21,593 bases of DNA. Origin: an uncultured Trueperaceae bacterium (lineage in GTDB: Bacteria > Deinococcota > Deinococci > Deinococcales > Trueperaceae). The first letter of the stretch is position 1. Every line of letters begins with the position of its first letter. Shown here piece by piece: positions 6,745 through 14,601 of this stretch. A program made the position numbers and the translations under genes. The stretch is taken from the NCBI GenBank assembly GCA_937907415.1, contig CALCHY010000314.1, positions 1 to 21,593 of the forward strand, read 5' to 3'. A model generated the notes under the pieces. It saw only the letters and a program-made list of their open reading frames with translations. It was not told the origin of the DNA and made no database searches.

Positions 6745-7601
6745 AATCCGACTGGAGCCTGGAAGCGTGGATGGTGCGAGAGACGAGGGAATGGCTCGAG
6801 CGCGTGGATGACTCAATCGAGCGCGTTCAACTACGCCACCAGGAGATAGCGCAGAATGCCATGAAACGCGTTCGGCCCCTCCTGGATCACCCACGACCCC
6901 TAGACCCTATACGCGAACTCCACCGCGAAATACTCGAAGACATCAGTGCTTTGCGGACGGAGGAACAGCTCTCGACATTCGAAATGGTAGTGCTAAGCGA
7001 GCTCCTATGTGCTTTCCCACTCAGGGCCAAACACTGGCCCATGATGCACTTGACCCAGGGATTGATTCCCGACAACCCGCCTGCAGATGCGCTGCATGTC
7101 TATGATGTCGCCCCTGGCCCTAACCTGAGTCAGTACGCAATTATTGTTCCAACTTCTGGGCTAAAGAACCAGGAAACCTCGCTGGAAATTCGAGATTTGG
7201 ATCCGCCTCGCTACGTCTACAACCTGCCAGCGTTTCTTGGCGACCTCATTACTTCATACCTGCAAGAAGTGCGGCCACAGATAGTAGACTCCACCGACAG
7301 ACACCTGTTTTCTGCCACCAATGTTGGGTCAATGCGCCACCGACTCGTGAGGTTTCAAGAGCGCCACCTCGTTCAGCCACTGGGGCTTTCACGAGCTTGG
7401 GTTTTTCACGCGTATCGGGTGCTAGTTGCCACTCACGCGATGAAGAACGCCCGGGAACGCCCTGTTCAAGTTGCGGCCTCGCTGCTGCTTGATAGCGAAC
7501 TGATGATTCGCAAGGTCTACGGGCACTTTCGTGCGGAGGATGCGCACGATTCAGCCCGTAGCGCCATCGCTCCCCTGGCGTCAGAACGAAGGCAAGCGTG
7601 A
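6741..7601 (+). CDS. Divergent tyrosine recombinase, catalytic domain
   Basis: A 286-residue protein starting with GTG behind GGAGGG and overlapping the previous stop as GTGA. After a charged helical N-terminus, residues 82-105 (VVLSELLCAFPLRAKHWPMM) contain the Arg-I box with R95; K142 (GLKNQE) fits the beta-hairpin lysine; FHAYRVLVATHAMKN gives H223-x-x-R226; and IRKVYGHF supplies the nucleophile Y260. The position nine residues before the tyrosine, normally His or Trp (LGHSS), is D251. The protein lacks a clear N-terminal core-binding domain, which the preceding gene may provide. It should cut and rejoin DNA through a phosphotyrosine link, for integration, excision or multimer resolution. 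Family call good; activity unproven because of the substituted residue. Confidence 0.75.
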   Translation: MKSDWSLEAWMVRETREWLERVDDSIERVQLRHQEIAQNAMKRVRPLLDHPRPLDPIRELHREILEDISALRTEEQLSTFEMVVLSELLCAFPLRAKHWPMMHLTQGLIPDNPPADALHVYDVAPGPNLSQYAIIVPTSGLKNQETSLEIRDLDPPRYVYNLPAFLGDLITSYLQEVRPQIVDSTDRHLFSATNVGSMRHRLVRFQERHLVQPLGLSRAWVFHAYRVLVATHAMKNARERPVQVAASLLLDSELMIRKVYGHFRAEDAHDSARSAIAPLASERRQA

Positions 7602-10429
7602 AGCGCTCTCTGACTTCTGGCGAAATCAAGCAGCTCCTGCAGGTTCGAATTGATGAACTTGTTCTGCACCTGTTCCCTTCGGCCAAGCGAACGGGCAACA
7701 CGTGGCGAGTTGGTAACCTCAACGGTGAGCCTGGCTCAAGTTTGGCAGTTCGGGCCACAGGTGACGAACCTGGATTATGGATCGACCATGCCAACCCCGA
7801 CAACGACCGGGGCGACGTACTCACCTTAGTCCAGCGGTTTTACAATCTCACGTTTCCCGAAGCCCTGAAGTGGTCCTCCGATTGGCTGGGAGTGAGCCAC
7901 GATGCAGGTAATCACGTGTCGGCGTCCCGACACATCTCAGCCGCGGGCCACGCTCCGAGCACCGTTCTCAGGGTTAACAATCACCTCCAGGCCACAGAGT
8001 CTTCGGGTCGGCATATTGAACCTGCCTTAACGCCACGAGACAACGTTCTTTTAGAGGCGACCATAGCGAGCACGGTAAGCCTCCCCCTCCCAGTAACCAC
8101 AGAGGGAAAGGTCGTTAGCATCGCGAATGAACGACATCTAGCGGCACGCCAGAAGCTGCTTCTAAGGTGTCCGGAGGCCATGGCCTGGCTGCACGCCCGG
8201 CAGTTGACGGATGCGACGATCCAACATTTTCGGCTGGGCCTTTACAGCATCCAAGACATTGGGAACGCGCTCTCCTTCCCACTTTTCTCCCATGACGGCG
8301 CGGTCCGCGGCCGCTACCTGAATTCGCGGATTCCTGGCGTCACGACCGGCGTCGACGAGGACAAGCCAGAAGAGAAGCGCCGCAAGGATTGGGCGAAGGG
8401 CAAAGCCACCACCTACTGGGCGACCCCTTCCGAAGGTCGGCAGGACCTCCTAATCGTTGAAGGCGCGCGCGATGCTTGGCGAGTCTGGCAGAAAATCCAA
8501 GATACCGAGCTCGAGCTCAGCCTAGCCATCATCACCAGCACGCACGGATCCGTAATCCCATCGGAATGGGAGCAACCTAAGTTCTTCTCGGGCTGGAGGC
8601 GCGTTTATCTAGGGCAGGATGCTGACAAGGTCGGTGACGAGATCGCATCACGGGTCCGGCAGCTTGTCCACCGAGAAGTATTACGCGCCCGCCCCTCAGA
8701 TGGCTATAAGGACTGGACCGATTGGCTCAACAGGGGCATGAGCGCTAGGGAGTTCGTGGCGCTCCTTGAAGCGGCGCCAGCACAAGATGAGCCGCTTGTG
8801 GCGGCGGCCGCCCCCCATGCTGCTAATGCACCTGGCTACTACGCCGCTGAAGCCGTTGAAATCAACGGCGCTTGGACTCGGGGGCACCTCTACTACCCCT
8901 ACCGAGTTCTCTCAAAGAGCATCGACGAGAAAAGGCAAGAGCACCATAAGTACGAGACCCTAGTGCTTCGCTCTGATGGCCAGGCGTTTAGCGTGCGTTA
9001 CCTGCCTGCGCCTGAAGGCACTCCGCTGGCGGACAGGGTGCTTGCCTTGGGAGATGGAACCTACGTACGTCGCCGGCCAGTAGCCGATCCCGACCGCCAG
9101 TCCTTCCGCCTACCAGCTATCAACCGATTCCGCCAAGCGCGCAAGGATGGTCGTTCCGGCCTCTCCCATTCACCTGCGCACCTCCTCAATGAGGTCGAGC
9201 GGCAGCTCCGGCGCGCCATCATTCTCCCTTACGAGCATGACTACGCGTTACTCGCCTACGTCGTCCTCGCCAGCTACGTTCAGCGCGTATTCGGCGCCGT
9301 TCCGCTGGTGTTGATCAATGGAGCGGCGGGATCAGGAAAATCCGAACTTGCGGCCCGCATGGCTGAACTAGCCGCTAACGGAGTTGTCGTCACAGGCCAG
9401 ACCTCCGCTGCGACTGCAGCGCGTGTTGTTGATTTGACCAACGGCCTCGTTGCCTTCGATGACCTTGAGGCGATTGGACAGCGCTCGCGCGGGGCGGAGT
9501 TCAGCGAACTTATTCAACAGCTCAAGGTTAGTTACAAGCAAGCAACCAGTCGTAAGTCCCTGACGATTTTGGACCGCAACGGGGCAAGAATCGAAACACT
9601 AGACTTCTACGGCATCAAGGTGTTGACAAACACAGCAGGCGTTGACGACATCCTCGGCAGCCGCATGCTGGTTGTTCGCACACGAAAAATTGACCCTAAT
9701 CGCGTCGCGACGGAATTGCGAGAGTTCACCACCGCTGATGAAGACGAGGCCGAAATACTGGCCAAGATTCGGGACGAGCTCCACATCTGGGCGATGGAAT
9801 GCGCGACCCTCATTGATCGGACTTATCAAGCTAACTATTCACGTCACACAAACCGTGCCGACGAAATCGCTGCCCCTCTCCGCACCATCGCAAGCGTAAT
9901 AGGGGATGTGGCGATGGCGTTGCGGCTCGAGGCAGCGTTTGACGCCCAAGGCGGTGTCCAAGACCAGATTGATAGCGACGATGAGCTCCTTTCGGCCGCC
10001 GTGGAGAGCCTAGTCCGGCGTGGGTACTACGACCGCGTGAGCATGCAAGAGATCTTGTTGGAGATGGAACGCCTAGTAGGCGACAAGCACTGGGGCGCAG
10101 AGAGCACAACCGATATACCCACTTGGCGGCGGCCAAAGTGGATCGGTCGAGCGCTTAGGCAACACTATCTGATCGCCCCAAACGTCGAGGAGCGACCCCG
10201 TTTATGGCCGGGAGGCTTACAGACACGTGTCTATCAACTTGCGCGTGACTTCGTGCAGGACGTCATTAGCGAAATGATGGCCGAAGGCATTGAAATGCCC
10301 CTGCCCATATCCGACCCTACGGCCTTCTGCTCTAAAGTCCCGTGCCAGGAATGCGAGTACCGCCATACCTGCGCGAACCAGGCCGAAAAGCAAAGGAAGC
10401 TACCCGACGAAAGGATACGCAGGATCTGA
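7598..10429 (+). CDS. Toprim primase / P-loop helicase-like protein
   Basis: A 943-residue protein starting at a GTG that overlaps the recombinase stop (GTGA). Residues ~30-100 (GLWIDHANPDNDRGDVLTLV then SFPEAL-like LTFPEALKWSSDWLG) resemble the N-terminal domain of phage and mitochondrial-type primases but without the CHC2 zinc cysteines. A Toprim domain follows: LIVEGARDAW (E288) and VYLGQDADKVGDE (D341, D343). An ATPase domain has Walker A GAAGSGKS (575-582) and Walker B GLVAFDDLE (616-624), with LTNTAGVDD as a likely sensor region. The C-terminus has C911, C916, C919 and C925, a possible metal-binding knot. Together these suggest primer synthesis plus helicase/translocase activity on element DNA. 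It may also support the recombinase. No exact family named. Confidence 0.78.
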   Translation: MKRSLTSGEIKQLLQVRIDELVLHLFPSAKRTGNTWRVGNLNGEPGSSLAVRATGDEPGLWIDHANPDNDRGDVLTLVQRFYNLTFPEALKWSSDWLGVSHDAGNHVSASRHISAAGHAPSTVLRVNNHLQATESSGRHIEPALTPRDNVLLEATIASTVSLPLPVTTEGKVVSIANERHLAARQKLLLRCPEAMAWLHARQLTDATIQHFRLGLYSIQDIGNALSFPLFSHDGAVRGRYLNSRIPGVTTGVDEDKPEEKRRKDWAKGKATTYWATPSEGRQDLLIVEGARDAWRVWQKIQDTELELSLAIITSTHGSVIPSEWEQPKFFSGWRRVYLGQDADKVGDEIASRVRQLVHREVLRARPSDGYKDWTDWLNRGMSAREFVALLEAAPAQDEPLVAAAAPHAANAPGYYAAEAVEINGAWTRGHLYYPYRVLSKSIDEKRQEHHKYETLVLRSDGQAFSVRYLPAPEGTPLADRVLALGDGTYVRRRPVADPDRQSFRLPAINRFRQARKDGRSGLSHSPAHLLNEVERQLRRAIILPYEHDYALLAYVVLASYVQRVFGAVPLVLINGAAGSGKSELAARMAELAANGVVVTGQTSAATAARVVDLTNGLVAFDDLEAIGQRSRGAEFSELIQQLKVSYKQATSRKSLTILDRNGARIETLDFYGIKVLTNTAGVDDILGSRMLVVRTRKIDPNRVATELREFTTADEDEAEILAKIRDELHIWAMECATLIDRTYQANYSRHTNRADEIAAPLRTIASVIGDVAMALRLEAAFDAQGGVQDQIDSDDELLSAAVESLVRRGYYDRVSMQEILLEMERLVGDKHWGAESTTDIPTWRRPKWIGRALRQHYLIAPNVEERPRLWPGGLQTRVYQLARDFVQDVISEMMAEGIEMPLPISDPTAFCSKVPCQECEYRHTCANQAEKQRKLPDERIRRI

Positions 10430-10757
10430 TTCGATAATCCCAACCGCAGGTATTCGTCAGGCAGCGGGCCACTTTCAACGCTGTGCACCTAGGCTTTCTG
10501 CGCTTCTGAAGTAATTCTGCCTCTCATGTTTGATGGCGTCTCAGGCGCAAATCAGGCAAAGAGGCACAGCAGCTCTTGATCCCGTTGTGTAGAACTGCGT
10601 GTAGGTCTGCACGCAGGTGGCGCGCACGCGGTATCTCTTCATATGCTTATCAGTTTCTCATGTTTTGGCTGGGCGTTTCAAGGCGTGGGGGGGCAGTGGT
10701 GACACGGGGGCGTTCCGCCCGGCTCGAACGGGCTGCGGTTCCGGCCCCGTTGGGGCT

Positions 10758-10783
10758 GCGGGGGTACGCAAGCGTACCCCCGC
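10758..10783. terminator. Perfect 12-bp palindrome, probable bidirectional terminator
   Basis: GCGGGGGTACGC (10758-10769) and GCGTACCCCCGC (10772-10783) pair perfectly around AA. It sits between two convergent transcription units. Its right arm is shared with the hairpin at 10777-10797, so only one of the two can form at a time. Confidence 0.65.
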
Positions 10784-10797
10784 CACTCGGGCGGGGG
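10777..10797. terminator. Second, mutually exclusive hairpin
   Basis: CCCCCGCC (10777-10784) pairs with GGCGGGGG (10790-10797) around ACTCG. It lies 40 bases downstream of the ssb stop (minus strand), so it is the first hairpin met by ssb transcription. Confidence 0.55.
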
Positions 10798-10836
10798 TAA
10801 GGTCACTTTTCGCGTCCTAGACGCGGTTACTGACTC

Positions 10837-11613
10837 CTAGAAGGGGAGCTCTTCGGCTGGTCCGAGGTCGTCGAAGCTGGGTTCGGGCGCCGGAACATTC
10901 TGGGTTTTGGCGGTTTCGACGGTGTCTTCGTCGCGTTCGGCGCCGGCGGGGCGGCGGAGGGTCTGGACGGTGGCGGCGTCGAAGCGCGTGGCGTAGCGCT
11001 TGTTGCCTTCCTTGTCGGTCCAGTTGTCGTTGCTGATGGCGGCCTCGACCAGCACCGGCATGCCCTTCTTGAGGCTGCCGACCTGTTCGGCGAGCTCGTT
11101 CCAGGCGGTGACGTCGTAGAAGCCGACTTCTTCCTGGTCGCCGCGGCGGCGGTTGACGGCGACGCTGAAGCGAGCGACGGCGTGCCCGTTGGGCGTGTAG
11201 CGCAGCTCGGCGTCGCGCGTGAGGTTGCCGAGCAGCGTGGCGCGGTTCTGCCCGTTCATGAGGCGCTCCTGGCCCTTGGCGTCGGCGATGGTCTCGTGCT
11301 CGCCGTCGAGGATCACGAAGCTGTCGGCGGTGATGCGCACGGCGCTGTTGCGCTTGCCGTCTTTCTCCCAGGACTGGAAGGAGAGCTGGCCGAGGACGGC
11401 TACGGCCATGCCGTTGACGAGCACTTGCGCGAGGGTCTCGGCGTACTTGCCGAGCACCTGGACCTGCTGGTAGTAGGCCTTGGTTTTCTCGCCGTCGGCG
11501 CTGGGGGCGTTGCCGGCGACGGTGACGTCGAGGACGGGGAAGCCGTTGGCTGTGTGGCGGAGGGTGTTCTTGATGGTGCTGCCGATGAGTTGAACGGTGG
11601 CTACGTTACGCAT
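10837..11613 (-). CDS. ssb: Single-stranded DNA-binding protein with two OB folds
   Basis: A 258-residue protein starting MRNVATVQLIGSTIKNT at the ATG at 11613, preceded by GAAAGG; a longer frame to 11724 adds a Ser/Ala-rich segment that looks like leader. OB fold 1 covers about residues 1-112 and OB fold 2 about 118-225, the second beginning NRATLLGNLTRDAELRYTPN and containing FYDVTAWNELAEQ. Two OB folds in one chain is characteristic of Deinococcus-Thermus SSB, which works as a homodimer instead of the usual tetramer. The C-terminus is acidic and ends in EELPF, the protein-recruiting tip. As an element-borne copy it would coat single strands during replication or transfer. An unusually long structured leader (11614-11995) precedes it. 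Confidence 0.95.
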   Translation of the reverse strand: MRNVATVQLIGSTIKNTLRHTANGFPVLDVTVAGNAPSADGEKTKAYYQQVQVLGKYAETLAQVLVNGMAVAVLGQLSFQSWEKDGKRNSAVRITADSFVILDGEHETIADAKGQERLMNGQNRATLLGNLTRDAELRYTPNGHAVARFSVAVNRRRGDQEEVGFYDVTAWNELAEQVGSLKKGMPVLVEAAISNDNWTDKEGNKRYATRFDAATVQTLRRPAGAERDEDTVETAKTQNVPAPEPSFDDLGPAEELPF

Positions 11614-11739
11614 GTGGTTTGCCTTTCGTGCTGGGGAGTGGGTGCCGATCTCGGCTGAATGGGACTCGTTGGGTGCTGCGACTGACTGGCTTGCGACTCT
11701 GTTTCGGGCCGTTCCCTCCTTCACTCACTTGCTGCAGTT

Positions 11740-11766
11740 CTTCTGCGCGTAGCGCTTACTTCTGGG
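11740..11766 (-). promoter_or_regulatory. Leader-type hairpin element upstream of ssb
   Basis: On the plus strand GCGC-GTA-GCGC is followed by TTACTTCTGGG; on the minus strand this is a purine-rich CAGAAGTAAG followed by a GC hairpin, 127-153 bases upstream of the ssb ATG. Belongs to the recurrent family described in the findings. Confidence 0.45.
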
Positions 11767-11920
11767 CCGGTGGCCAGCCGGGGTCTCCCCCGCCGGCTCA
11801 CCGGACCCAGTCGCTAGGGGCGAGGGGGGCCTACCCCCACCTGGGCTCGCCCCGACCACCCCCGAGGGGTGGTGCTCGCGTACGCGGTGTGTTGGTATCA
11901 CCCGGGCCTTGCTGCGCTCT

Positions 11921-11949
11921 CTTCTGCGCGTTAGCGCTTACTTCTGGGG
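11921..11949 (-). promoter_or_regulatory. Leader-type hairpin element, second copy in the ssb upstream region
   Basis: GCG-CGTTAGCGC followed by TTACTTCTGGGG on the plus strand, almost the same sequence as 11740-11766. It lies just after the PcfJ-domain gene stop on the minus strand. Confidence 0.45.
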
Positions 11950-11995
11950 TTGTGGCGCCGGCCCGCACCCGTGTGGGAGTGCGGGCCGAGGCGGT

Positions 11996-13732
11996 CTAGA
12001 ACGGGAACTCGTGTCCTGCCGCTACTGGGGCCGCCTGGCGGTAGCCGTGGCTCTTGTCGGGCTCGGGTAGCGCCTCGTTGGGGTCGCGGCCGGGCTGGTA
12101 GGCGCGCCTGCGTTCGGCTTCCTCGCGCGCCTGGCGCTGCCGGAGCCCCGCGAACGGGTCGGCGTGCGTGCGCGGGTGCTGCTCGTTGTAAGCGCGCTCT
12201 ATCGCCTTGGCCGCCTGCTGGTGCGTGGCGGCCGGGGTGCTGTTGCGCTTGGCGAAGAGCTGCTGGATGCGCCATGTGCTGCGGTGCGGGTCGTAGGAGA
12301 GCTCGAGGGTGCTGCGGGCGCCGTGGCCTTCGAGGGCGAAGATGCGGCTGCCTCCGCGGATGCAGATGAAGTCGTACCCGCCGACGCAGTGCTCCAGCTC
12401 GTCGCCCTCGGTCTCGAGCGCTTCCGGGGTGGTGAGCGCCCTAGCGGTGACGCCTTCGTGCTGGAAGGTGGTGAAGGCGAAGTCGTAGCCGCCTATGGCC
12501 TGGCGGAGCGCGGCGCGCTCGCTGGCGTGCTGGGCGTGCAGGGGCGCCATCCAGGCTTGTTGTTCGCGGAAGCGGCGGTTCTGTTGTTCGGCGCGGCGCC
12601 GCGCGAGCTGCACGGGGCCGTCGGGGTCGTCGTGCCACGCCTGGGCTTGGGCGCGCCACCAGGCGAGGGGTAGGGCGCCTTCGGCTGCGGTGAGGTTGGG
12701 GTTGGTGGCGAGCCAGTCGGTGATGAGGTTGGCGCGCGCGATGTCGGCGATGAAGGCGCGGATGCCGCGCTTCTTGTGCGTTTCGCGCGCGAGCACGCGG
12801 GCGTACTGCGTGAAACGCAGCCGGGGCGCCTCACCCATGAGTTGCTCTAAGCGCATGTAGGTGGTGACGAGGTGGTGCAGGGCGGATTGGCGGGGCATCT
12901 CGCCGGTGTCGGCGAGGTCAGTGAGCAGCTCGCTGGCGCTGTCACCGACGTACTTGATGAGGTAGGCGACGTCGCGGGGGCGCATGCGCAGCAGGTAGCG
13001 CCACGCGCGCCTGGGTAGGCCCGCCGCGCTCTGCTGCTCGAGCAGGCTCCTGACGACCTGGGTGACTTGGATGGCGTCGTGCCGGGGTGCTAGTTCGGTC
13101 GGTTCGGGGTCGCGTTCGCTGAGACTGATGTAGGCGGCGAGGACGCTCTTGGGGACGCCGTGGGGGTCTTGTAGGGCGGCGATGAGGTTGTAGTGGTAGC
13201 TGGCGCGCTGGTAGCCGCTGGTGACCTTGAGCATGAGGCTGAAGAGGTCGGGGTCGGTGAGCTTGTAGAGGTTCTTGGCGAGGTGCCTGGCGCGCTGCTT
13301 GTAGGGGCCGGGTTGGACGATGCCGCCGTGGATGCGGTGAGCGTGCCGGTGCGCGGCCACCGCCACAGCTTCGGTGAGTTCCGTGTCGGCGTCACCGTGG
13401 TGCTCCCTGACCACCTCGAGGACGTCGTTGATGACCTTGCGGTGGTAGGCGGTGAGGATGTTGTGCCAGTAGCGGGTGCGGGGGTTGACGAACATGGGGT
13501 AGTTGCCGGTGCGGGTGCGGCCGTCGTACCCGACAAGGGCGAGGCTGAGGAGCCCTTGCTGGTTGCGGTGGAACTGGTCGCCGCTGGGGAGCGTGACGGT
13601 GCGCGTGCCGTCTTCGTGCTCCTGGTAGTGGGCGAACGCCTTGCCGCGGTGCTGGCCGAACTGCTCCTCGCGGTAGTCGTGAACGACGGGCTTGAGGTAC
13701 TCGTACGCGAGTTTGTTGTCGGTGGGTTGCAA
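11996..13732 (-). CDS. PcfJ-domain protein
   Basis: A 578-residue protein starting at TTG (13732) behind AGGGAG. Residues ~430-515 form a PcfJ-like domain: ALETEGDELEHCVGGYDFIC with the hallmark H448-C449, then STLELSY and RIQQLFAKRN. PcfJ-like proteins are encoded by conjugative plasmids and phages; their biochemical role is unknown. The N-terminal ~420 residues are helical and rich in Arg, His and Gln with no recognised domain. The last residues are GHEFPF, resembling the acidic-xPF tip of SSB, encoded by the neighbouring gene. Codon use is strongly C-ending, as in the rest of this minus-strand block. Function unknown; the PcfJ call is good. Confidence 0.8.
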   Translation of the reverse strand: MQPTDNKLAYEYLKPVVHDYREEQFGQHRGKAFAHYQEHEDGTRTVTLPSGDQFHRNQQGLLSLALVGYDGRTRTGNYPMFVNPRTRYWHNILTAYHRKVINDVLEVVREHHGDADTELTEAVAVAAHRHAHRIHGGIVQPGPYKQRARHLAKNLYKLTDPDLFSLMLKVTSGYQRASYHYNLIAALQDPHGVPKSVLAAYISLSERDPEPTELAPRHDAIQVTQVVRSLLEQQSAAGLPRRAWRYLLRMRPRDVAYLIKYVGDSASELLTDLADTGEMPRQSALHHLVTTYMRLEQLMGEAPRLRFTQYARVLARETHKKRGIRAFIADIARANLITDWLATNPNLTAAEGALPLAWWRAQAQAWHDDPDGPVQLARRRAEQQNRRFREQQAWMAPLHAQHASERAALRQAIGGYDFAFTTFQHEGVTARALTTPEALETEGDELEHCVGGYDFICIRGGSRIFALEGHGARSTLELSYDPHRSTWRIQQLFAKRNSTPAATHQQAAKAIERAYNEQHPRTHADPFAGLRQRQAREEAERRRAYQPGRDPNEALPEPDKSHGYRQAAPVAAGHEFPF

Positions 13733-13777
13733 GCCGGTTCTCCCTCCCGCGCTCTAGCGCGATTGCCCAAACCGACT

Positions 13778-13808
13778 GCCCGCCCTCATGGGGCGGGCTT
13801 CTTTCGGG
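13778..13808 (+). promoter_or_regulatory. Hairpin with pyrimidine tail upstream of PcfJ-domain gene
   Basis: GCCCGCCC (13778-13785) and GGGCGGGC (13791-13798) pair around TCATG, followed on the plus strand by TTCTTTCGGG. Read along the minus-strand gene it is a purine-rich stretch then a hairpin, 46-76 bases before the start. It could equally be a terminator for antisense transcription. Confidence 0.5.
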
Positions 13809-13850
13809 ATCGGAAGGGTGCAGGAACGGCGCCTGCCTCACGAAAGGGAA

Positions 13851-13873
13851 CCGGCCCACTCGGGGTGGGCCGG
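13851..13873. terminator. GGCCCAC-family hairpin after secreted-protein gene
   Basis: CCGGCCCAC (13851-13859) and GTGGGCCGG (13865-13873) pair around TCGGG, 27 bases after the minus-strand stop at 13900. Confidence 0.65.
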
Positions 13874-13899
13874 CCAGGCGCTACAGGCTGTGCTGCGGG

Positions 13900-14601
13900 T
13901 TACTCGTTGCTGGCGAGGTAGTCGGGGCCATCGAGTTGTTCGAGGGCGATCTGGTAGGGGGTGGGTGGGGTGGTGGTGGCGATGATGGTCTCGTTGCCGA
14001 GTTGCGGGGTGGGGTTGCCTTGGATGGCGGCGATGATGTTGGTGCCGAGGTCTGCGTAGCCGGCCATGAAGGTGGCGGTGGGATTCTCCTGCTGGCCGCC
14101 CCAGGCGATGCGGAACTGCGGGAAGGAGCGCTGCATGTCGGCGGGCGGCTCCCACATGTTCTCGGGTCGGTACCACTCGTTGTGTGGTTTGTTGGCGGCG
14201 ATCGTTACGAGGTTGCGGGTGGGGTAGGGCTCGAACGGCTCACCGAAGGTGCCGAGGTAGGCGATGAGGAACGCGGGGCCTAGGGCTTCCCATTGGCGGA
14301 TGTGCTGGATCTCTTCGGCGTGGTAGGCGGGGTTGTTGGCGAAGTGGTAGGGGTCGTACCAGTACCCGAAGGGGGTGGCCATGCCGCTGACGCATTTTTG
14401 CTGGGTGCAGATCTGTTCCATCTCGACGCGGGGGAAGATGCTGCCTTCGAGCTGGTAGGTGGGGGCGTTGCCGTCGCCGAACTGGATGCTGAGGCTGACG
14501 TGGGCGTAGGCGATGCCGGTGATGCGGGGGCCTTGCGCAGCGGCGAAGCTGATGAGCGCGAGCACCAGGAGTAGGGCGAAGGTGTGGGTGAGTCGTCTCA
14601 T
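13900..14601 (-). CDS. Secreted protein of unknown function
   Basis: A 233-residue protein with a good Shine-Dalgarno (GGAGG) and a Sec signal peptide: MRRLTHTFALLLVLALISFA followed by AAQ, probable cleavage after AAA/AQ near residue 22-23. The mature part has two cysteines (C65, C70) close together and a segment HAEEIQHIRQWEALGPAFLI (94-113) that resembles the HExxH helix of zinc-dependent peptidases or DUF4157-like domains, with the first His replaced by Glu (E96-E97-x-x-H100). So it may be a non-catalytic relative, or this resemblance may be chance. Its ATG overlaps the stop of the upstream small membrane gene (ATGA), so the two are translationally coupled. Confidence 0.65.
   Translation of the reverse strand: MRRLTHTFALLLVLALISFAAAQGPRITGIAYAHVSLSIQFGDGNAPTYQLEGSIFPRVEMEQICTQQKCVSGMATPFGYWYDPYHFANNPAYHAEEIQHIRQWEALGPAFLIAYLGTFGEPFEPYPTRNLVTIAANKPHNEWYRPENMWEPPADMQRSFPQFRIAWGGQQENPTATFMAGYADLGTNIIAAIQGNPTPQLGNETIIATTTPPTPYQIALEQLDGPDYLASNE

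Larger units (their letters stand above)
10430..10836. other. Convergent intergenic region with strong hairpins
   Basis: About 400 bases between the plus-strand operon and the minus-strand ssb gene, with no convincing gene. It holds two imperfect direct repeats (10520-10549 and 10654-10685, both starting with CTCATGTTT and ending in a GGCGTxTCA/GGCG motif) and the hairpins at 10758-10797. From about 10680 it is extremely GC-rich. Confidence 0.5.
11614..11995. other. Structured ssb leader / intergenic region
   Basis: About 380 very GC-rich bases between the PcfJ-domain gene and ssb, both on the minus strand. It contains two related copies of a 36-39 base segment (11731-11766 and 11911-11949), and between them several short G/C inverted repeats. 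No plausible protein frame with a Shine-Dalgarno was found. It may hold the ssb promoter and an RNA-level control. Confidence 0.45.

Noticed and set aside
11614..11724. Longer ssb start at 11724
   Set aside because: The added 37 residues have no similarity to SSB N-termini, and the ATG at 11613 begins exactly where OB fold 1 normally starts.
13193..13921. Plus-strand 242-codon frame opposite the PcfJ-domain gene
   Set aside because: Val/Gly/Ala/Glu-rich complement of a C-ending-codon gene; no Shine-Dalgarno and it crosses two hairpins.
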